From Desulfobacterales bacterium (GTDB lineage Bacteria; Desulfobacterota; Desulfobacteria; Desulfobacterales; Desulfobacteraceae), in contig JAKSBM010000332.1 of the NCBI GenBank assembly GCA_022361135.1, positions 1 through 12,695 of the forward strand: a stretch of 12,695 nucleotides of DNA, read 5' to 3'. Position 1 is the stretch's first letter. The number at the start of each line of letters is the position of its first letter. The notes below the pieces were generated by a model that saw only the letters and a program-made list of their open reading frames with translations, was not told the DNA's origin and did no database searches. Shown in pieces: positions 6,883 through 12,695 of this stretch. Both the position numbers and the translations under genes were made by a program.

Positions 6883-8298
6883 TCAACATTTATGCTTCAT
6901 GTTGGCAGCTGTGGATATTTCAATATAGGAGGCCCCGTGTCGGACCCCGAAGGAACCGGCTAGGACAATGATCTGATCATCGTCCCCCAATTCCTTTTCA
7001 TCCACCAGCCGGCAGATGGCATTGCGCAACGGCCCGGCCGAGGAATTCAGATCCCGCTCAATGTAATCGGCGTGGACCCCGAAGGAAAGGGAGAGCCGAC
7101 GCATGACCTGCTTGTCGTAAACCTGTGCATAGAGGGGATTGTCCCCCCGGTAGGCAGCCAGTTCCAGGATGGTCTTCCCGCTCATGGAATCGGCCACAAT
7201 GGCCCGGGTTCCCAATCTCAGGGCGGCCTTTACCGCGGCCTTGGCCAGGTAGGCCGTGGTTTTATGCTGGTCGCTGTAGGGCACATTGATGAAGGAACTC
7301 TTATTGTCCTCCACCTCACCTGCAATCTTGGCCATGGTCCGCACGGCCAACTGGGGATAGGCCCCGGAAGCGGTTTCACCGGAAAGCATCAGGGCATCGG
7401 TGTGATCCAGGCAGGCATTGGCCACGTCGGAGACCTCGGCCCGGGTGGGCCGGGGGGAGTTGATCATGGAATGGAGCATCTGGGTGGCCACGATCACGGG
7501 ACGGCGACGCTCCAGACAGGTCTGGATCATCTGCTTTTGGATCAGGGGAATCTTTTCCGTGGGGATTTCAACGGCCAAATCCCCACGGGCAATCATGATT
7601 CCGTAGGCATGGTCCAGGATCTCATTGAGATTATCCACCCCTTGGGCGTTTTCAATCTTGGCAATGATCTTCATGGGGGAATTTTTACGATCCAGAATTT
7701 CCTGGACCGCCAGAACATCTGCTGCATTACGCACAAAGGAATGGGCGATGAAATCCAGGTCCATGTCTGCGGCAAACTCGATGAACCCCTTGTCCTTTTC
7801 ACTCAAGGCCGGCAGGGTCACGTGGACGGAGGGGATATTGATACTTTTGCGGCCCTGGATCACCCCGTCGTTTTCCACGGAACAGACCAGGCAATCGTCC
7901 TCTTTTTCAACCACGGTGAGGGCAATGGAACCATCGTCGATGAGCACGGAACTGCCCACGGGTACATCGGAGACAAAGCCTTCATAGGAAACATGGACGC
8001 AATCGGCTGTGGAAATCTGATCCGGCGCACCTTTCATGCGAACCCGGTCGCCATAACTTACGGCCAGCTCCTTTTCCATTTTACAGGTCCGAATTTCCGG
8101 CCCCTTGGTATCCAGGAGGATACCGATCTTTTCAGAGACCTTTCGGGTGTTTTGAATGACCATTCGGGCACCATCATGATCCATATGGGCAGTATTTAAC
8201 CGGACCACATTCATACCCTCTTCATACAAATCCCTTATTAATTCAGGGCTACAATTCAAATCAGATACGGTAGCAACAATTTTGGTTTTTCTTGGCAC
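6883..8298 (-). CDS. pyk: Pyruvate kinase
   Basis: A complete 471-residue pyruvate kinase, the usual bacterial length. It converts phosphoenolpyruvate plus ADP to pyruvate plus ATP in the cytoplasm. Visible in order are TKIVATV (5-11), RLNTAH (33-38), LDTKGPEIR (62-70), the B-domain (about 70-155), the catalytic block IIAKIENAQG with Lys214 and metal-binding Glu216, the signature MIARGDLAVEIP (235-246) with Asp240, VATQMLHSM (270-278) and SGETASGAYP (306-315). The C-terminal regulatory domain spans about 340-471. The N-terminal RLNTAH replaces the RLNFSH type seen in many enzymes, a variant I associate with other anaerobes. The start is a GTG at 8298 with AAGGAG eight bases upstream. The first residues PRKTKIVATV match the family N-terminus. 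It lies 53 bases after the HdrB-like gene and probably belongs to the same transcript, placing ATP-yielding pyruvate formation with glycerol-3-phosphate oxidation. Confidence 0.96.
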   Translation of the reverse strand: MPRKTKIVATVSDLNCSPELIRDLYEEGMNVVRLNTAHMDHDGARMVIQNTRKVSEKIGILLDTKGPEIRTCKMEKELAVSYGDRVRMKGAPDQISTADCVHVSYEGFVSDVPVGSSVLIDDGSIALTVVEKEDDCLVCSVENDGVIQGRKSINIPSVHVTLPALSEKDKGFIEFAADMDLDFIAHSFVRNAADVLAVQEILDRKNSPMKIIAKIENAQGVDNLNEILDHAYGIMIARGDLAVEIPTEKIPLIQKQMIQTCLERRRPVIVATQMLHSMINSPRPTRAEVSDVANACLDHTDALMLSGETASGAYPQLAVRTMAKIAGEVEDNKSSFINVPYSDQHKTTAYLAKAAVKAALRLGTRAIVADSMSGKTILELAAYRGDNPLYAQVYDKQVMRRLSLSFGVHADYIERDLNSSAGPLRNAICRLVDEKELGDDDQIIVLAGSFGVRHGASYIEISTAANMKHKC

Positions 8299-8351
8299 GA
8301 TGTGTTCTCCTTATCAAACAGTCAACGAATACAACCTTACCCCATTGGTCT

Positions 8352-9128
8352 TCATATGCCAAGGGCCTTGCGCAAAATTCGAGTAAATAAAAGGGGCTCA
8401 ACCCCATCATTGGAGGGGATTTCCCCATACTGCATCTGGCAGTGGGTACAGGCGGTGACAATGCCATGGGCGCCAGCCTTGCGTGCGGATTCCAGCTTGC
8501 CCTCTGCAATGGTCCGGGCCAGCTCCGGGTTAAGCTCAGCCGCCGGATTGCCGCAGCATTCGGTGCGGCGGGACCAGGGCAAGACCTCACAGCCCAGGGC
8601 GGCCATGAGTTCTTCAAAAATCCGGGGGGCATGGGCATTGTCAAACCGGGTGACATCCATGGGACGCAGGGCATGGCAGCCGTATTGCACCACCAGGGAT
8701 TCTTCGGTCTGGGGATGTTTGACCAGATCGGCCAGGGCATCGACACCGATGTCATGGTAGAGGAAATCCAAAAGATGACGCACCTTGTTTTTCCCGTCCC
8801 AATAGAGGCGTTCGGCCCGGAGGCGGGCCAGCAGGCGCTCCCGGATTTCAGGATTTCCATGGAAATGACTGATGGCGTGCTTGAACTGGCCGAAGCAGCA
8901 CTTGCAGGGGGTGATGATGTCCAACCCGGCCTCCCGGGCCAGGGCCAGATTCCGCAGGGCCGAATAGAAACTGGTTTCCAAATCCTCCCCCCTGAGGGGG
9001 TTGCCGCAGCAATTAAAGGAAAGATTGACCAATTCCACGCCCAGGGCGGACATGACCGCTTCAAAATCCTCACCATACTCGGCCTGGAAAAAGGATATTT
9101 TACATCCAGGGAAATAGGCCAGCTTCAT
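8352..9128 (-). CDS. HdrB-like protein with two CCG domains (GlpC-type electron-transfer subunit)
   Basis: A 258-residue protein with two complete cysteine-rich CCG domains, the architecture of heterodisulfide reductase subunit B and of the C-terminal half of GlpC. Domain 1 has C9, C40-C41 (NCCGNP) and C75/C78 (PCKCC). Domain 2 has C151, C191-C192 (ECCGNP) and C227/C230 (ACTHC). In HdrB these sites hold non-cubane 4Fe-4S clusters, and all the cysteines are present here. No membrane segment is seen, so it should be a cytoplasmic partner of the membrane Fe-S subunit encoded just upstream. The start codon overlaps that gene's stop as TAATG, indicating translational coupling. With glpA and glpB ahead of it, the likely role is passing electrons from the glycerol-3-phosphate dehydrogenase to the membrane subunit rather than reducing a heterodisulfide. 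In E. coli one polypeptide (GlpC) carries this domain with its ferredoxin domain. Here the two are separate genes. Confidence 0.9.
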   Translation of the reverse strand: MKLAYFPGCKISFFQAEYGEDFEAVMSALGVELVNLSFNCCGNPLRGEDLETSFYSALRNLALAREAGLDIITPCKCCFGQFKHAISHFHGNPEIRERLLARLRAERLYWDGKNKVRHLLDFLYHDIGVDALADLVKHPQTEESLVVQYGCHALRPMDVTRFDNAHAPRIFEELMAALGCEVLPWSRRTECCGNPAAELNPELARTIAEGKLESARKAGAHGIVTACTHCQMQYGEIPSNDGVEPLLFTRILRKALGI

Positions 9129-10810
9129 TATTCTTCCCCCTTTTCTATCCGGGAGTGGTTCCGGGGTTGTGCCTGGGCAACGGCCTTCTGCCTCAGCTCA
9201 AGCATGATATCCGCCACGGGAATCTGCTGGGGACAATGCTCCTGGCAGCTGTAACAACTCAGGCAATTTCTCACCATGCGGCTGGCCCGGGCTGCCTGGG
9301 GATTTCCCAGCCGCAACAGGTTCATGACCTGCTGGGGAGTGATGTCATTGCCCGGACCGGCATGGGCCGTCACCGGACAGACATTGGAACAGACCGTGCA
9401 CTGGACACAGCTTTCAAAGGCGGAGATATCCCGGGTGAGCTCCGTGGTCATCCCGGGGTCGGCCTCTTCGGTGTCGGGAACGGGGTGGAGCCGATCCCCA
9501 AAGGGAAGGTTTGCGGCGCGGTCCGCCATGCCCACCGCCCCCATCTCCTCCAACCTCTTTGGAAGACTAAGCCAGATTCCCTGTAAATCAATGGCCGAAG
9601 GGCAGATTCTAGTACAGTTCTCACAATGGGTACACTGGGCATTGCCGTCGTACAAAGACTGAAGGGCATCCCCATCCAGCCCCCTGCCGTTGACCAATTC
9701 GGTCACCCACTGGATCTTATTGTGGGGCAATGCATTTTCACTGCCGGTCACCGCATTGGGGTAGACATTGCACACGGTGGAGCAAAGTCCGCACCGGGTG
9801 CAGGCCGCCAAGGCGGCAGGGGAAAGGGCCAGAACCATGGGATCCTCTGACTTGGCCCGGGCCCACCCTTCAGGGGTGAGGCGCTTCATGGCCGCGGCAA
9901 AGGGAATCATCACCATGTGGCCCAGCCGGGTAAAGGGCATGAACACCAACAGGGCGAAAACCGAAAGGCAATGGACCCAATACAAAACCCGGTCCGCCCG
10001 TGCCTGGTTCAACCAGCGACCTGTTCCCTGGAATTTCTGCCCCAGGGGAATGGCCATGGAATTGGAGACAAAGGCGCTCTTGGGCCGGGAATGGCAATCC
10101 ACACAGAACTCTTCATTGAGTTCATTCCCCGCCTCCAGCATTTCCGCTGTGATTTCGGGAGGATCTTCAAAGACCACACGGTATTCTTCCTGCCACAGGG
10201 CCTTGAGTGGGGACAGCTCGGGCCCCTCTTCCAAATCCGCATAATCGTCCACCATCTCCATGAAAATCGGCTCGGAAACGATTTTCACGGATTCAAGGAG
10301 AAACCCCGTGGCCACGGCCAGCAAGACCAGGAGAATGAGGACAAAATCCCGGCCTTTTCCCACCCCAGGAATCCGACGGTGGCTCACAGGGTCACAAAGT
10401 TGACTTGAATCATTCATTCGCCGGCGGATGAAACCGGCACAGCCCAACACCACCATGATCCCGGCCAGATTCCGGAAGAACTGGTGGGGGTCCAGGGTGG
10501 GCTGGTAATATCCAAAAAATCGAAATGAAATCAGTTCATCCATGGCATGGAACAGGGTGAGGTAGACAAAGCCGACCACCACCATGAAATGCCAGGCCCA
10601 ACGGGATCTGGACGCAGCAGCAAGACGGGGTTGGGCAATGGCGTTTTTCGCCGCGCCATTGAAGTCCAGCCCCGTTGAAATCCGTTGGGCTTTGAAGGCT
10701 TTTTTCCGTTTGAGGAATCCCATGCAACGGACACCCCAACCCAGGAGGCCCAGAATCAGGCTTCCCCATAAAAGCGTGGTAAAGATATTTTCGCTTAAAC
10801 TTTCAAGCAT
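9128..10810 (-). CDS. Membrane cytochrome b/c-type subunit fused to four 4Fe-4S motifs (HdrC/GlpC-like)
   Basis: This 560-residue protein combines a NarI/HdrE-like membrane part with an HdrC/GlpC-like ferredoxin part. About five TM helices are predicted (10-30, 72-92, 110-128, 155-175, 275-300). His74, His88, His280 and His298 in or near helices are possible haem b ligands. Between TM4 and TM5 a roughly 100-residue loop carries C236-V-D-C239-H240, a c-type haem motif. Positive charges after TM1 (KRKK) and TM3 (RRR) place that loop in the periplasm and the C-terminus in the cytoplasm. The C-terminal half has four C-x2-C-x2-C-x3-C motifs starting at C337, C393, C468 and C516. Both gene junctions are TAATG overlaps, so it is tightly coupled to glpB and the HdrB-like gene. 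Inferred role: membrane anchor that moves electrons from glycerol-3-phosphate dehydrogenase to menaquinone and/or a periplasmic cytochrome c. Haem binding and topology are predictions. Confidence 0.88.
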   Translation of the reverse strand: MLESLSENIFTTLLWGSLILGLLGWGVRCMGFLKRKKAFKAQRISTGLDFNGAAKNAIAQPRLAAASRSRWAWHFMVVVGFVYLTLFHAMDELISFRFFGYYQPTLDPHQFFRNLAGIMVVLGCAGFIRRRMNDSSQLCDPVSHRRIPGVGKGRDFVLILLVLLAVATGFLLESVKIVSEPIFMEMVDDYADLEEGPELSPLKALWQEEYRVVFEDPPEITAEMLEAGNELNEEFCVDCHSRPKSAFVSNSMAIPLGQKFQGTGRWLNQARADRVLYWVHCLSVFALLVFMPFTRLGHMVMIPFAAAMKRLTPEGWARAKSEDPMVLALSPAALAACTRCGLCSTVCNVYPNAVTGSENALPHNKIQWVTELVNGRGLDGDALQSLYDGNAQCTHCENCTRICPSAIDLQGIWLSLPKRLEEMGAVGMADRAANLPFGDRLHPVPDTEEADPGMTTELTRDISAFESCVQCTVCSNVCPVTAHAGPGNDITPQQVMNLLRLGNPQAARASRMVRNCLSCYSCQEHCPQQIPVADIMLELRQKAVAQAQPRNHSRIEKGEE

Positions 10811-12159
10811 TACGGTCTCCCCATGCGGCCGTGGAAATCATCCACCGCTGTGACGGCGGACAAACAGGCCACACCGGATCCGCTTTTGATCCGGGTCCAA
10901 TCGTTATGGGCCAGAATGGCCCCGGCGGCGTACAGGCTCTCGTGGATTCGGTTTCCATCTGCATCCACCGGGGAAAAAGAAGCATCGGTTTCAATGCCGG
11001 AACGGCTCACCCCGTGGCCGGCCGGATCAAAAAACCGGGCACCGTGCCACTCTTCCCTGCTTTGGGGCTGGAACACGGGCAAATCAAGAATGGTCTCCCG
11101 AATTCCGGTGCGCTCCCCGGCCAATCCCCCGCCCGGGAAACTGCCCGTGGCCAGGATAAGACCCCGGCTGTTGATCCGGGTCACCAGGGATGGGGCATGG
11201 GCCTCAAGGCTAAATCCATGGGCATGGCTGAATTTCCCATCTTCGGGTTTACGGATCCGGGCCGAGCCCAAAAAGGGTACGCCATGCAGAGCCCGTTCAA
11301 AGGCATTTTTCAAACGAATCCCCGGAATGGAGGGGGGCATCATGGGAATCTCAAACAACGGGGTTCCCAATCGTTTTTCCAAATCCGCCATGATGGCCTG
11401 GCAATTGTCCATGCCGCAGACCGCAGGAAATCCAATGAGGTCGACCTCTTTAGCCAGGGAAGCCAATTCACGGACCAAACCATCCACAAAGTCCGGGGTT
11501 TCAAACCGGGCGGCCAGGTGGAGGGGATCAATGCCTCCGGCACTGCCTTCCAAGGCAATGCGATGGGTTTGAATCTGCCATCCATTGTTATGGGGTCCAG
11601 CGCAGACCAGGGAGAAGCGGTTTGGCACCAGTTCACAAAGCCCCGATGCCATCTGGGCTGCGCTGAACCCCTTAAGGCCGGTGAAATCAACCAGCAGCAG
11701 TCGGCCGCTGGATTTTTCATCCATGAGTTTCCCCCCATGGGCCATGGTCACCGGCACCCGATGGGCGGGCTTAAGGGTCCCCAGGGCCGTGGGGATTAAA
11801 ATATTTTCGTGGCAAGAAGCGGGATTACCCGTGTAATCCAATCCAGCCCCTGCCAAAAATTCAGTGATGAAATCAAAATCCCGGGCCAGTTTCTCCCAGG
11901 AGGATTTGGCATAGGGATGGTGGGGTTCATTGGCCACCAGGGCATCCCATCCGTCGGCCGGGCTGTTCAAAAAGCCCTGGTCCAGGGGATATGCCCCCAG
12001 GGCATCCATGGCGCCCGAGGCAAAATAAAACTGGGCCGGATTACCGCAACGCACCACATCCAGTCCCAGCCGGGAGGCCCGGGCGGCGGCAACCATGCCG
12101 GCAAAGCCGGCCCCCACCACCAACAGGTCGCAGGATATTTCAGTCTCAAAGGGGGTCAT
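10810..12159 (-). CDS. glpB: Anaerobic glycerol-3-phosphate dehydrogenase subunit B
   Basis: This 449-residue flavoprotein-type subunit (E. coli GlpB is somewhat shorter, about 420) belongs with GlpA in the anaerobic enzyme that oxidises sn-glycerol-3-phosphate to dihydroxyacetone phosphate. The N-terminus has a dinucleotide-binding motif, DLLVVGAGFAGMVAAARA (G16, G18, G21), followed by the GlpB-like stretch FYFASGAMDALG. Near the C-terminus is LYAAGAIL followed by SGSGVACLSAVTA, as expected where the flavin-binding fold closes. No membrane segment or signal peptide is seen. ATG 12159 directly abuts the TAG of glpA, with GGAGGGG just upstream inside the glpA end. Its own TAA overlaps the next ATG (TAATG). 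This packing suggests translational coupling and an equimolar complex. A generic FAD oxidoreductase is the alternative, but the position between glpA and Fe-S subunits makes GlpB much more likely. Confidence 0.92.
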   Translation of the reverse strand: MTPFETEISCDLLVVGAGFAGMVAAARASRLGLDVVRCGNPAQFYFASGAMDALGAYPLDQGFLNSPADGWDALVANEPHHPYAKSSWEKLARDFDFITEFLAGAGLDYTGNPASCHENILIPTALGTLKPAHRVPVTMAHGGKLMDEKSSGRLLLVDFTGLKGFSAAQMASGLCELVPNRFSLVCAGPHNNGWQIQTHRIALEGSAGGIDPLHLAARFETPDFVDGLVRELASLAKEVDLIGFPAVCGMDNCQAIMADLEKRLGTPLFEIPMMPPSIPGIRLKNAFERALHGVPFLGSARIRKPEDGKFSHAHGFSLEAHAPSLVTRINSRGLILATGSFPGGGLAGERTGIRETILDLPVFQPQSREEWHGARFFDPAGHGVSRSGIETDASFSPVDADGNRIHESLYAAGAILAHNDWTRIKSGSGVACLSAVTAVDDFHGRMGRP

Positions 12160-12695
12160 CTATTCCCCTCCTTTCCCAACCTGTTCCAGTCCAAACAGGC
12201 CGCAATGGATCATGTCCTTGAGGGCGGACTGGGCCAGGGTCCGGTCCCAGAGCAGGGGCTGCTCCCCCTTCCAGCGTTCATCTAAAAATCGTTTCAGCCC
12301 CCCAAGCCCACCGGCATCCACCCCGGAATCATGGAGATGACTCTGGACCCGGAGGCTGCAAAAGGCCCCCTGGCAGGGTCCCTTGCCAATGCGGGATCTT
12401 AAACCAATGGCGGACAAATCCGGGGTCAACCCTCCCTGTTCCAGGGATTTAACAATGGTATCCACGGCCGAGGCCGGCACCATTTCACACTCGCAGAGCA
12501 TGGGATCCGAGGCATGGTCCGGCTGGAACACCGAGGGCCCCATGATGCCGGGTTCGGACCAGTCCCCATCGGCCGTGGCCGGCAGGCTGAGGATATGGGT
12601 TTGGCATTCATTGGGACAATTGAGTTTGGAACAGACCATGTCGCAGGTCTTTTCCGCCATGAGGCGATAGGTGGTGAGCTTGCCCCCGGTGATGG
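12160..12695 (-). CDS. glpA: Anaerobic glycerol-3-phosphate dehydrogenase subunit A, C-terminal part
   Basis: Only the last 177 residues are inside the window. The gene runs off the right edge and its start is not visible. The visible part begins ITGGKLTTYRLMAE, the conserved GlpA/GlpD motif at the end of the FAD-binding dehydrogenase domain. It ends in a BFD-like 2Fe-2S domain with CEC (in LCECEMV) and a second pair in GKGPCQGAFC. That domain is typical of anaerobic GlpA and absent from aerobic GlpD. GlpA is the catalytic FAD subunit that oxidises sn-glycerol-3-phosphate. The TAG at 12160-12162 touches the glpB ATG. An internal ATG at 12660 is not a start, since the conserved motif lies upstream of it. 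Glycerol uptake or kinase genes may lie beyond the right edge, but this cannot be seen. Confidence 0.95.
   Translation of the reverse strand, partial: ITGGKLTTYRLMAEKTCDMVCSKLNCPNECQTHILSLPATADGDWSEPGIMGPSVFQPDHASDPMLCECEMVPASAVDTIVKSLEQGGLTPDLSAIGLRSRIGKGPCQGAFCSLRVQSHLHDSGVDAGGLGGLKRFLDERWKGEQPLLWDRTLAQSALKDMIHCGLFGLEQVGKGGE

Noticed and set aside
5731..6963. 410-residue open frame on the + strand
   Set aside because: It is an antisense shadow of gap and of the flanking spacers. The GAPDH frame is unambiguous.
7072..8199. 375-residue open frame on the + strand
   Set aside because: It is an antisense shadow of pyk, with Gly/His-rich composition.
1..12695. CRISPR array, insertion sequence, integrase, phage or toxin-antitoxin genes
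   Set aside because: No regularly spaced direct repeats, transposase or integrase motifs, or small toxin-antitoxin pairs were seen on either strand.

Overview
The window reads as chromosomal DNA of an anaerobic, GC-rich, motile bacterium. The gene content fits a sulfate-reducing deltaproteobacterium (Desulfobacterales-like): an anaerobic GlpA/GlpB glycerol-3-phosphate dehydrogenase wired to heterodisulfide-reductase-type iron-sulfur subunits, a membrane protein with a c-type haem motif, and a flavin oxidoreductase with a likely 4Fe-4S site. The taxonomic placement is inference from gene content. No similarity search was possible.

Layout, left to right. (1) Positions 1-477 hold the 3' end of an unrecognised Ala/Lys-rich protein on the + strand. 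It converges on (2) an Old Yellow Enzyme-family oxidoreductase on the - strand (524-2500) whose C-terminal third is made of universal-stress-protein-like domains. A hairpin at 494-520 separates the two. (3) A 455-base divergent intergenic region carries a foldable leader for (4) a chemoreceptor on the + strand (2956-4917), with two duplicated helical modules in its sensor. (5) Two tandem hairpins and about 430 bases without a convincing gene follow. (6) From about 5456 to the right end everything is on the - strand and points left. In transcription order it is glpA (cut by the window edge), glpB, a membrane b/c-type cytochrome fused to four 4Fe-4S motifs, an HdrB-like two-CCG-domain protein, pyk, gap and a 54-residue cysteine-rich protein, closed by a strong intrinsic terminator at 5456-5510.

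Working together. The first four genes of the left-pointing block are translationally packed: glpA and glpB abut, and the next two junctions are TAATG overlaps. They look like one membrane-anchored enzyme. GlpA/GlpB oxidise glycerol-3-phosphate to dihydroxyacetone phosphate, and electrons pass through the HdrB-like and multi-cluster membrane subunits to the quinone pool and/or a periplasmic cytochrome c. In the classical enzyme a single soluble GlpC carries the CCG and ferredoxin clusters. Here that role is split over two proteins, with a membrane haem module added. Pyruvate kinase and NAD-type glyceraldehyde-3-phosphate dehydrogenase follow in the same direction, so the cluster couples glycerol-3-phosphate oxidation to lower glycolysis. 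I see no tRNA, rRNA, CRISPR array, insertion sequence or phage gene. The most noteworthy points are the redesigned GlpC module, the OYE-Usp fusion and the small cysteine-rich gene at the operon's end.
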